A stretch of 12,653 nucleotides of DNA from CAZMUN01 sp964569815 (lineage in GTDB: Archaea; Iainarchaeota; Iainarchaeia; Iainarchaeales; GCA-2688035). The notes beneath the pieces are model-generated. The model searched no databases and was not told where the DNA came from. It saw only the letters and a list, made by a program, of their open reading frames with translations. The translations under genes were made by a program, and so were the position numbers. The DNA lies in the NCBI GenBank assembly GCA_964569815.1, contig CAZMUN010000031.1, forward strand, positions 1-12,653. The letters run 5' to 3'. Below, piece by piece: positions 5,411 to 11,422 of this stretch; the stretch's first letter is position 1, and every line of letters begins with the position of its first letter.

Positions 5411-6579
5411 TCTTGTATCCCTATCCACCTGAACTGGATGGGATCAGCATCCAAGGCGACATGCTGTACAAAGGGCTTTTAAAAAACAAGCTCGAAGTCG
5501 CGCCTTGCGACCGAAACGCTGATTCGGAGAAAGAACTTCTTTACGAAACTTTTAACCCGGATGTAGTGATCGGCATCGGCTACTGGGCTGACGCGCCCAC
5601 AATAATCGAGCACCCGCTGAAAAAAGGAAAGCAGCCTGTTCCATGGCTTAACGCAGACGGCTGGGTGGCAAACTACCACGACGTTTTGGATTCACTGCCT
5701 TTGATTCTTACAACAAGCAGCTGGGTAAAGGAAACCTATTACAGGGACGGAGTTACAAACAAGGAAATTTACCCAATGCCAATAGGCATTGACACCCAGC
5801 AAATGTCTCCACTGCCAAAAGACGACCCCAATGTGCAAAAAGTAAGGGAAATGCTTGGCGTTAAGCCGGAAGAGAAGATGATTTTAACAAGCGGGGGGGA
5901 TACGACAAGCAAAGGCTTCCAGGAAGTGCTTCGCGCTTTGGGAAAAATCAACGGCGATTTCGAAAACTGGAAGTATATTGCAAAAACGTGGGAAAAGGGA
6001 AAGCCATGGTACCACTGCAGGAAAGAGATGGGCATCATCCGCGAATTCGACATGAAGAAAAAAGTGAATTTTATTGATGGCCCGCTTTCCCGGGACTTCA
6101 TGAGGTATCTTATCAGCGCCTGCGACGTTTACGCTGCACCAAGCAGAATCGAGGGCTTTGGAATGATCCAGGTCGAAGCAATGGCGTGCGGCAAGCCAGT
6201 TCTTTCAATCGATGCAATGGGAATGAAGGACACAATCATCCACGGGGAAACAGGCTTCCTGGCAAAGGTTGGCGAGGAAGTGAAGCTTGAAGAGGAATGG
6301 GCCTACAAGTGGATGGGCTTTGGCAAAAAGCAAAAAATTCAGTTCGACAAGCCGAAAACCTTGGCTTACAGGGCAGACATAGGCGATTTGGCAGAGAATA
6401 TGCTCAAGTTGCTCAGCGACGACGCCCTCAGGGAAAAAATGGGCCAGAATGCAAGAAAGCATGCTGTAAAAAACTTTGATTACGTGAAAACATCAAAAGA
6501 CATTCACGATTTGATTGAAAAAAAGCTTGGCGTTAAAGAGGGCCGAGAACAGGCAACTGTTTCAGTTCAAGAGAACTAA
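5398..6579 (+). CDS. GT4-family glycosyltransferase
   Basis: A 393-residue retaining glycosyltransferase of the GT-B fold, which would transfer a sugar from a nucleotide donor at the inner face of the membrane or in the cytoplasm. The C-terminal donor-binding domain is clear: IEGFGMIQVEAMACGKPVLS at about 251-270 contains the E-x7-E motif (E252, E260), and GETGFL follows. The N-terminal domain begins MILYPYPPELDGIS, typical of the family. Two ATGs are possible: 5398 (13-base overlap with the deacetylase) or 5407 (exact ATGA overlap, and homology starts there). The overlap means it is co-translated with the deacetylase, a pairing also seen for bacillithiol BshA/BshB and for GlcNAc-lipid pathways. 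Donor and acceptor cannot be told. Its 3' end overlaps the convergent hydrolase gene by 47 bases. Confidence 0.9.
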   Translation: MRSMILYPYPPELDGISIQGDMLYKGLLKNKLEVAPCDRNADSEKELLYETFNPDVVIGIGYWADAPTIIEHPLKKGKQPVPWLNADGWVANYHDVLDSLPLILTTSSWVKETYYRDGVTNKEIYPMPIGIDTQQMSPLPKDDPNVQKVREMLGVKPEEKMILTSGGDTTSKGFQEVLRALGKINGDFENWKYIAKTWEKGKPWYHCRKEMGIIREFDMKKKVNFIDGPLSRDFMRYLISACDVYAAPSRIEGFGMIQVEAMACGKPVLSIDAMGMKDTIIHGETGFLAKVGEEVKLEEEWAYKWMGFGKKQKIQFDKPKTLAYRADIGDLAENMLKLLSDDALREKMGQNARKHAVKNFDYVKTSKDIHDLIEKKLGVKEGREQATVSVQEN

Positions 6580-7681
6580 CCGCGTAAAGAAAAGAGCCAG
6601 CGCTCCAAGCATGGTAAGAGCTTCCCATTGCTTTTTTGTTCAAAGGGTTTATCCATTCGTTGAATTCCCATTCATTCTTTTCACCAAGCTTGTTTGCTTC
6701 AGCAAGCGAACTCAAGGCAGATTCCGCTTTTTCAAACCTGCCGGCTTTAACCAGGGCTGAAACATAGAAGCCGCCAACGTAAGGCCAGATGCCGCCGTTG
6801 ATGTACCAGTGCGGCTTTTTGGCAATGCATTTTGAAAAATAGCTGTGCCATTCCTTGTCGCCCTTTTTTATCGGCGGATAGAGGACGCGGATTGGATAGG
6901 GCTCAGCAAGCTTTTTTGCCTCGATGAAATCAAGAATGGAGTCGGCCTGCTTCTGAGAGGCAAGGCCTCCGCATACTGCAAGCAAGTTTCCCAAAGAGTC
7001 AAACCATGTCTCGTGTTCGAGGTCGCCGTCATGGTTTTTCCACTGCCATGGAAGAAAATAGCCGCGCTTTTTGTCAAACACCTGTATTTTGGAAACGGTT
7101 CTTGCATTGGCTGCTTCACGGACCTTTTGGGCTTCTCGCTTTTTGCCGTAAAGCGTCAAAGCAGTGTAATACAATGCAAGCGAATTTATTGTATGGCCGT
7201 ACTTGTGGGGAAAGGCGTCCTGCCAGTCGCTGGTTGGAAGCTGTTCAGGCAACAAATCCTCGCCGGAATCCTGGCAGTCCAGCCAGAAGAAGGCTTTTTT
7301 CACGCTCTTCCTGTGCTTTCTGAAAAGCTTATTGTCTCGATAGTTGCGCCTGTAAAACTGGAGGCCCCAAAGATACCACAGCGTGCTGTCAATTGTTGCA
7401 AACGTAACCTGTTTTTCCCTGTCGCCGAACAAGTCGACTGCGTTTGGAATCTGGCCGCACTTGCTTTGGTGCTTTGCAAGCAAATCAAGTGTTGTTGAAA
7501 ACTGGATTTTGAACTCTTCCTCCAAGTCATAGCAGCTTGTTCCAATCAGGCCAATCATGGAATCACGGGCAAAAACCATGTCATAGCCGTCTTTTCCACC
7601 AGAAGCAAATGTTCCATTTGGAGTGGAACAAAACATCATTGCCTCCTTTGCACGCAAAACTGCTTCGCCAATCAGGTCCAT
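6533..7681 (-). CDS. (alpha/alpha)6-barrel glycoside hydrolase, debranching-enzyme or invertase like
   Basis: A 382-residue helical-barrel glycosidase related to amylo-alpha-1,6-glucosidases (GDE C-terminal domain) and GH100 neutral invertases. Visible motifs: YDMVFARDSMIGL at 33-45, QIPNAVD at 77-83, TIDSTLWYLWGLQFY at 96-110, SDWQDAFPHKYGHTINSLAL at 151-170, HWYINGGIWPYVGGFY at 291-306, and NEWEFNEWINP at 336-346 with YHAWSAGSFLYA after it. By analogy with GH100, the aspartate in SDWQD and a glutamate in EFNEW are candidate catalytic residues; this is inference. No signal peptide is seen, so it is probably cytoplasmic, acting on storage polysaccharide or a soluble oligosaccharide. The ATG at 7681 is preferred over TTG at 7687 because a TATA box is centred 28.5 bases upstream. 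Exact activity is unknown. Confidence 0.8.
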   Translation of the reverse strand: MDLIGEAVLRAKEAMMFCSTPNGTFASGGKDGYDMVFARDSMIGLIGTSCYDLEEEFKIQFSTTLDLLAKHQSKCGQIPNAVDLFGDREKQVTFATIDSTLWYLWGLQFYRRNYRDNKLFRKHRKSVKKAFFWLDCQDSGEDLLPEQLPTSDWQDAFPHKYGHTINSLALYYTALTLYGKKREAQKVREAANARTVSKIQVFDKKRGYFLPWQWKNHDGDLEHETWFDSLGNLLAVCGGLASQKQADSILDFIEAKKLAEPYPIRVLYPPIKKGDKEWHSYFSKCIAKKPHWYINGGIWPYVGGFYVSALVKAGRFEKAESALSSLAEANKLGEKNEWEFNEWINPLNKKAMGSSYHAWSAGSFLYAVSSLELKQLPVLGPL

Positions 7682-7704
7682 GTGCAAACATATGGAAGAA
7701 ACTA

Positions 7705-7714
7705 ATATTTAAAG
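7705..7714. promoter_or_regulatory. Shared TATA-like box between hydrolase and phosphoesterase genes
   Basis: ATATTTAAAG lies midway between two divergent start codons. The core TATTTAAA (7706-7713) is centred 28.5 bases from the hydrolase ATG (7681) and 28.5 from the phosphoesterase ATG (7738). Both distances equal the leaderless archaeal optimum. No other strong TATA-like sequence lies in the 56-base gap at the right distance. Confidence 0.65.
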
Positions 7715-7737
7715 GATTATTATGGGAAGAATTTCTT

Positions 7738-8469
7738 ATGAAAGAAAGCAAACTCTTGCCGGGAATTTTTGCAAAAGGCTTTGGCCTTTGGATAGAGAAA
7801 GATAGGGCATTGGTTATAGCAGACCTTCATTTGGGCATTGAAGGGGAATTCAACAAAAGGGGAATGCTTTTGCCAAGGTTTAACTTCAAGGCCATAAAAA
7901 ACCATTTGGAGAAAGAGGTTTTCCAGGACATTGGACCTGAACTGATTGTAATAAACGGTGACCTAAAGCATGAGTTTGGCTCTGTTTCGGAACAGGAATG
8001 GTCCGAGGTTATAGACCTGCTGCGCTTTTTGCAGCAGAAAGCAAAACGGCTTGTGTTGGTAAGGGGAAACCATGACACAATTCTTGGACCGATAGCAAAA
8101 TGGGAATCTTTGAAAATAGAAAAGCAGGGCCTTTTTTTGGAAAAAAGCCTTACCTTTGTTTGCCATGGCGAAAAAATCCCAAAAGGCCTTGATTACCAGA
8201 AAGCTTCAACTGTGGTAATAGGGCACGAGCACCCTGCAATAAGAATTCGTGACCAAGGCAAGGAAGAGCGGTTCAAGTGCTTTCTTGTTGGAAAGTTCGG
8301 CAAAAAAAATTTAGTGGCATTGCCAAGCTTGAACCAGGCTGCAATGGGTTCAGACCCGCGCGAAGAAAAGGCTTTAAGCCCTTTCCTAAAGCAAGACATT
8401 TCAAAATTCAGGGTTTTTGCGGTGGAAGACAAAATATATGATTTTGGCAAATTGGGAAAATTGGATTGA
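7738..8469 (+). CDS. Archaeal SbcD/Mre11-related metallophosphoesterase
   Basis: A 243-residue calcineurin-like phosphoesterase with the full set of two-metal motifs: ADLHLG at 28-33 (D29, H31), NGDLKHEFG at 73-81 (D75), RGNHD at 109-113 (N111, H112), CHGE at 142-145, and GHEHP at 162-166 (H163, H165). The arrangement matches the archaeal family of small SbcD/Mre11-related phosphoesterases found as stand-alone proteins, not the full Mre11 nuclease, which is longer. The natural substrate is unknown; nuclease or phosphodiesterase activity is expected from the family. The frame is open further upstream, but homology begins near MKESKLLPGIFAKGFGL. ATG at 7738 is correctly spaced from the TATA box at 7705-7714. 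Confidence 0.9.
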   Translation: MKESKLLPGIFAKGFGLWIEKDRALVIADLHLGIEGEFNKRGMLLPRFNFKAIKNHLEKEVFQDIGPELIVINGDLKHEFGSVSEQEWSEVIDLLRFLQQKAKRLVLVRGNHDTILGPIAKWESLKIEKQGLFLEKSLTFVCHGEKIPKGLDYQKASTVVIGHEHPAIRIRDQGKEERFKCFLVGKFGKKNLVALPSLNQAAMGSDPREEKALSPFLKQDISKFRVFAVEDKIYDFGKLGKLD

Positions 8470-8514
8470 TTTTAAAGTATTTTGCAGAGAAAATTGTTTT
8501 GCGAAGAAAAACGT

Positions 8515-8535
8515 TCTTTTGGCGAAGCCAAAAGG
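8515..8535 (+). terminator. Hairpin after the phosphoesterase gene, possible terminator or processing site
   Basis: CTTTTGGC (8516-8523) pairs with GCCAAAAG (8527-8534) around a GAA loop, an eight-base perfect stem, 46 bases after the phosphoesterase stop. A second weaker stem follows: CTTTTC (8554-8559) with GAAAAG (8564-8569). Both lie just before the tRNA. They may end the upstream transcript or isolate the tRNA; archaeal termination mostly uses T-runs, so the function is uncertain. Confidence 0.35.
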
Positions 8536-8573
8536 TTTCTTTTGCAAATTTTTCTTTTCCAAAGAAAAGTTTT

Positions 8574-8708
8574 GGGGCGTTAGTCTAGTTTGGTAGGACT
8601 CAGCGTTCGGGTAACCTTTTTCGGAGCGCTCGCATGCGCTTGTATCCGAAGGGTTAACGAAAATGTTCGGAAAACGCTGCAGCAGGGGTTCAAATCCTCT
8701 ACGCCCCA
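8574..8708 (+). tRNA. tRNA-Pro (anticodon CGG) with a 62-base intron
   Basis: The gene folds as a complete tRNA once the intron is removed (73 bases). The acceptor stem is GGGGCGT (8574-8580) with ACGCCCC (8701-8707), discriminator A8708, and no encoded CCA. The D stem is GTCT/GGAC (8583-8586/8596-8599) with a GG-containing loop. The anticodon stem is CAGCG (8601-8605) with CGCTG (8675-8679). The T arm AGGGG-TTCAAAT-CCTCT covers 8684-8700. The anticodon loop is TTCGGG plus A8674, giving CGG for proline codon CCG. The intron sits at the canonical archaeal position 37/38. The variable loop has four bases. Confidence 0.93.
8612..8673 (+). other. tRNA intron with bulge-helix-bulge splice motif
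   Basis: The splice motif can be drawn directly. The outer helix is the anticodon stem. The first bulge is G8610 G8611 | T8612. The central four-pair helix is TTCG (8606-8609) with CGGA (8668-8671, one G-T wobble). The second bulge is A8672 A8673 | A8674. The inner helix is AAC (8613-8615) with GTT (8665-8667). Cleavage at the bars gives a 62-base intron. Inside, TTCGG (8620-8624)/CCGAA (8646-8650) stacked on AGCGC (8625-8629)/GCGCT (8636-8640) forms a GC-rich hairpin. A competing pairing of AACC (8613-8616) with GGTT (8652-8655) would break the inner helix. Confidence 0.85.
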
Positions 8709-8721
8709 ATCTTAGAATAAC

Positions 8722-8729
8722 TTTTTAAA
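8722..8729 (+). promoter_or_regulatory. Putative TATA box of pyrG
   Basis: TTTTTAAA begins 14 bases after the tRNA. The core TTTAAA is centred 37.5 bases before the GTG at 8764. Transcription would then begin near 8752-8754, leaving a leader of about 10 bases that includes GGTTGGGG, a weak ribosome-binding candidate. This position favours translation from GTG 8764 rather than from GTG 8863. Confidence 0.45.
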
Positions 8730-8763
8730 GAGCAAGCACATAATCTACTAGGTTGGGGTTTAA

Positions 8764-8811
8764 GTGAAGAAGGACATTTTCAGCGAGATAGCTTCTGCTT
8801 CTTCAGGCTAA
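8764..8811 (+). other. 15-codon reading frame in phase with pyrG, ended by TAA
   Basis: GTG at 8764 opens the peptide MKKDIFSEIASASSG, ended by TAA at 8809-8811. The frame is the same as pyrG. After the stop it continues without interruption as FYTPLPSGYKPGKTKYVVV into the CTP synthase core. It therefore looks like the first part of an N-terminal extension broken by one nonsense codon (for example GAA to TAA). A separate leader peptide is the other reading. Confidence 0.5.
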
Positions 8812-8862
8812 TTTTACACCCCGCTGCCCTCTGGTTATAAGCCTGGAAAAACCAAGTACGTT

Positions 8863-10458
8863 GTGGTAACAGGTTCAGTGATAAGCGGGGTCGGAAAGGG
8901 CACTATTTCAAGCAGCCTTTGCAAGCTTTTGCAGGACCGAGGCATGAACGTTGAGCCAATAAAGCTTGAAGCATACCTAAACGTGGATTCTGGAACCTTG
9001 AACCCGTTCAGGCACGGCGAAGTCTTTGTTTTGGACGATGGCTCTGAAACAGACCTTGACTTGGGAACGTATGAAAGGGCTTTGGACAAAAACCTCGAAG
9101 GAGAGAATTTTGTTACATCAGGAAAGATTTACCAAAGGATAATTGAAAAAGAGCGGGCTGGAAAGTATTTGGGCAGGGACGTGCAGTTCATTCCGCATGT
9201 TACCGGCGAGATAAAACTGGTTTTGAGAAACCTTGCAGTGAAGACAAAGGCAGATGTTATAGTAATTGAGATAGGGGGCACGGTCGGCGACTACGAAAAC
9301 ATGTTTGCTTTGGAGGCACTGCGCGAGCTAAAATACGAGGAAGGGCCGGAAAACGTTTGTTTTGCAAACATTACCTATATTCTTGAGCCAAAAAGCCTTG
9401 GCGAGCAAAAAAGCAAGGCAGCCCAGCTTGGCATAAAAAGGCTTTTGGAGATGGGAATCCAGCCCCAGATAGTTGTGTGCAGAAGCAATTCAAAGCTGAA
9501 GGAAAGCATTCGCGACAAAATGTCCCTTTATTTGAACCTGCCGAGGGAAAACATTTTCGGGGTGCATGATGTGAGCAACATTTACAGCCTGCCTTTGTCT
9601 TTGAGAAACATTGGCTTTGATGAAGGGGTTTTGCGAGAGCTTGAAGTTGAAAAAAGGTTTAAGGCAAACGGCAACAAGGCATTGAAAAAATGGTCAGAGA
9701 AAACAAGCGTTAAGGGAAAGAGAAAGCCTGTCACTATAGGGATTGCTGGCAAGTACACTGAGGGAGGAGACACTTACATAAGCATTCTAAAGGCATTGGA
9801 ACACTGCTCTTTTGCATTGAATAAGCCTGTTGAAGTGAAATGGGTTGAGACAACCAATTTGGAAAAGGAAAACATTGAACAGGCCATGGAAGGAATTGAC
9901 GGCATAATAGTTCCAGGAGGCTTTGGGACACGCGGCATAGAGGGAAAGATTGCCGCAGCCAGATACTGTCGTGAAAAGAGTGTTCCTTATTTAGGGCTTT
10001 GCCTTGGCTTCCAAATTGCCTTGATTGAGTTTGCAAGAAACGTTTTAGGCATAAAAGACGCGAATTCCACAGAGTTTGAACCAAAGGCAAAGCATCCCGT
10101 GGTATGCCTTCTGCCAGAGCAGCGAAAAATCGAGGGCCTTGGAGGAAGCATGCGCCTCGGAGGCCATGACGTAATGCTTAAAGAGGGCACAATTGCCTTC
10201 AAAACGCATGGAAATGAGAAAAAGATAAGGCGCAGGTTTAGGCATCGTTTTGAATGCAATCCAGAGTACATTGAAGCCTTTGAAAAAGCAGGCCTGATTT
10301 TTTCAGGAAAGGCTCCAAAGGTGCCAATAATGCAGGTTTTGGAGCTTCCAAAGCACGAAAGCTTTATGGCCTCGCAGTTTCACCCCGAATTCACAAGCAG
10401 GCCCACAAGACCAGACCCCTTGTTTTTGCGGTTTGTAGAAAAGGCTTCAAAAAGCTGA
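8863..10458 (+). CDS. pyrG: CTP synthase (start uncertain)
   Basis: This enzyme makes CTP from UTP, ATP and glutamine in the cytoplasm. Numbering from GTG 8863 (531 residues): the synthetase domain has the P-loop GSVISGVGKG at 4-13, a substrate region HGEVFVLDDG at 51-60 and DLDLGTYER. The class I glutamine amidotransferase domain has GGFGTRG, nucleophile C380 in GLCLGFQ, and H507 and E509 in FHPEF. Length and motifs are complete. The start is the problem. GTG 8863 is the first standard start after an in-frame TAA at 8809, but it cuts off KYV of the first beta strand. The frame upstream reads PLPSGYKPGKTKYVVV, which looks like true protein. Real initiation may be at GTG 8764 with stop readthrough, at a rare codon such as CTG 8824, or the TAA may be a mutation or assembly error. 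Confidence 0.93.
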   Translation: MVTGSVISGVGKGTISSSLCKLLQDRGMNVEPIKLEAYLNVDSGTLNPFRHGEVFVLDDGSETDLDLGTYERALDKNLEGENFVTSGKIYQRIIEKERAGKYLGRDVQFIPHVTGEIKLVLRNLAVKTKADVIVIEIGGTVGDYENMFALEALRELKYEEGPENVCFANITYILEPKSLGEQKSKAAQLGIKRLLEMGIQPQIVVCRSNSKLKESIRDKMSLYLNLPRENIFGVHDVSNIYSLPLSLRNIGFDEGVLRELEVEKRFKANGNKALKKWSEKTSVKGKRKPVTIGIAGKYTEGGDTYISILKALEHCSFALNKPVEVKWVETTNLEKENIEQAMEGIDGIIVPGGFGTRGIEGKIAAARYCREKSVPYLGLCLGFQIALIEFARNVLGIKDANSTEFEPKAKHPVVCLLPEQRKIEGLGGSMRLGGHDVMLKEGTIAFKTHGNEKKIRRRFRHRFECNPEYIEAFEKAGLIFSGKAPKVPIMQVLELPKHESFMASQFHPEFTSRPTRPDPLFLRFVEKASKS

Positions 10459-10466
10459 CAAAAAAA

Positions 10467-10475
10467 TTTTTATTA
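10467..10475 (+). promoter_or_regulatory. Putative TATA box of the kinase-like gene
   Basis: TTTTTATTA is centred 25 bases before the ATG at 10496, slightly closer than the other boxes in the window. It begins nine bases after the pyrG stop codon. The surrounding T-run could also help end the pyrG transcript. Confidence 0.45.
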
Positions 10476-10495
10476 CAAAAAGCGCTAATTGTACT

Positions 10496-11182
10496 ATGCC
10501 TTCAAAGCCTTTTTGGAGAAAAAGAAACGAAATACGGCGCGTAAAAATAAGCAATGGTTCCAGGGGGCCTGTAAGGATAGGCGGCCATTTTTACGGCCAT
10601 GTTTACGTTGGCAGAATTTTTTTCAAGGACGGAAAAAGCAAGCGCGTGGCAATAAAGGTGTTCAGGGCAAAAATTCCTGCCGAAAAAGCAGCCCTTTACC
10701 AAAAGGCAATAAAGGATTTGGCCGCTGCAGGCGTAAGAATTCCAAAAATGTCAATAGCCAAAATGCCTACTGAGCGGTCTCCCGAAGGGGAATGGGTGCT
10801 TGTTTCACAGCTTTTTGGCTCAAGCAGGAGGGGCTCTAAAATAGAAAACAAGTCCTGGCTGTCTTTGAACACTTGGAAAGGAAAACTCGAGGCAGTGGAC
10901 GAGCTTACAAAAGTTGCAAGCGCAGGGTATTGCCCGGCAAGCGATCTGTTGGAGCCCTTTAAGGAAGAATCAAAGGGCGTAATAGTGTTTGACTTGGATG
11001 AGGTCATTGGAAGCCGCAGGAGTAGAAAAGCCAGTGCGCAGGCCAGGGCAAATGTTTTGGCTGCCTCAATTAGCACAATAACAGCCCATGACAGCCCAAA
11101 AGTAAAGCAAGTGCTTTTTGAAAAAGCAATGAAAGCAGCCTCTCCAGAAATAAGGGCTTTTTTGCGCGAACATGGCGCTTAA
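10496..11182 (+). CDS. Kinase-like protein, divergent, possibly catalytically altered
   Basis: A 228-residue basic protein that I read as a reduced protein-kinase-like fold. Seen in order: a glycine-containing strand pair GGHFYGHVYVGRIFF at 29-43, VAIKVF at 51-56 with K54 in the place of the ATP-binding lysine, a hinge-like WVLVSQLFG at 100-108, and VIVFDLDEVIG at 162-172 where D166 could stand for the metal-binding DFG aspartate. The usual catalytic loop (HxD...N) is not present in normal form; the equivalent area reads GYCPASDLLEPF (144-155) with D150. The first 16 residues are highly basic. A long C-terminal helix follows. It may be a RIO/ABC1-like or aminoglycoside-kinase-like relative, or a pseudokinase. 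Substrate unknown. It shares its stop with the Trm112-like gene. Confidence 0.62.
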   Translation: MPSKPFWRKRNEIRRVKISNGSRGPVRIGGHFYGHVYVGRIFFKDGKSKRVAIKVFRAKIPAEKAALYQKAIKDLAAAGVRIPKMSIAKMPTERSPEGEWVLVSQLFGSSRRGSKIENKSWLSLNTWKGKLEAVDELTKVASAGYCPASDLLEPFKEESKGVIVFDLDEVIGSRRSRKASAQARANVLAASISTITAHDSPKVKQVLFEKAMKAASPEIRAFLREHGA

Positions 11183-11352
11183 ATCTTTTCTGCTTCTTCT
11201 GAAAGCATTATTGGAATGCCGTCTTCAACAGGGTAAGCAAGCTTGCATTTTTTGCACTCAAGCTTGTTTTTTTGCTTTTTGTAGTTTAGGCTGGCTTTGC
11301 ATTTAGGGCAAGCCAGGACCTCCAAAAGCTTTTTGGAAACTTCTTTAGGCAT
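11179..11352 (-). CDS. Trm112-like zinc-ribbon protein
   Basis: A 57-residue protein with a single zinc ribbon: CPKC at residues 15-18 and CKKC at 33-36, followed by YPVEDGIPIML. This is the pattern of the Trm112p/UPF0434 family. In archaea and eukaryotes, Trm112 binds and stabilises methyltransferases that modify tRNA, rRNA and release factors, so a partner methyltransferase should exist elsewhere. The length equals that of bacterial YcaR-type members and is much shorter than eukaryotic Trm112, so partner binding is not certain. ATG at 11352 gives MPKEVSKKLLEVLACP, matching the family start; a TTG at 11364 would add four residues. Confidence 0.85.
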   Translation of the reverse strand: MPKEVSKKLLEVLACPKCKASLNYKKQKNKLECKKCKLAYPVEDGIPIMLSEEAEKI

Positions 11353-11380
11353 TCTAAGAAACAATACTGGGCAAAAGCAT

Positions 11381-11392
11381 TTTTAATTAAAT
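11381..11392. promoter_or_regulatory. Palindromic TATA-like element between Trm112-like and TraB genes
   Basis: TTTTAATTAAAT contains the perfect palindrome TTTAATTAAA (11382-11391). It is centred 34.5 bases from the Trm112-like ATG (11352) and 36.5 from the TraB start (11423). It is the only strong AT-rich box in the gap and reads the same both ways. The distances imply leaders of about 8 bases on both sides rather than fully leaderless messages. Confidence 0.5.
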
Positions 11393-11422
11393 CTTTTCTT
11401 ACTCCTTTCTTAAGTGATCTGA

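Noticed and set aside
6533..6579. A frameshift or misassembly as cause of the long convergent overlap
   Set aside because: Both reading frames stay open without disruption up to the overlap, so I treat it as a real overlap, not an error, although relatives should confirm it.
7537..7737. Upstream extension of the phosphoesterase to 7537
   Set aside because: It would lie antisense to the hydrolase N-terminus and contains no family sequence. The TATA box at 7705-7714 fits the ATG at 7738.
8655..8679. Alternative anticodon loop TTCGGAA taken from the 3' side of the tRNA intron
   Set aside because: The splice motif with cuts after 8611 and 8673 gives proper three-base bulges and a four-pair central helix, and it yields the same CGG anticodon. 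The alternative lacks a matching bulge-helix-bulge.
8401..8709. Minus-strand frame of 102 codons covering the tRNA
   Set aside because: It runs through the complete tRNA-Pro gene and the end of the phosphoesterase; its translation is phenylalanine- and lysine-rich reverse-complement sequence without motifs.
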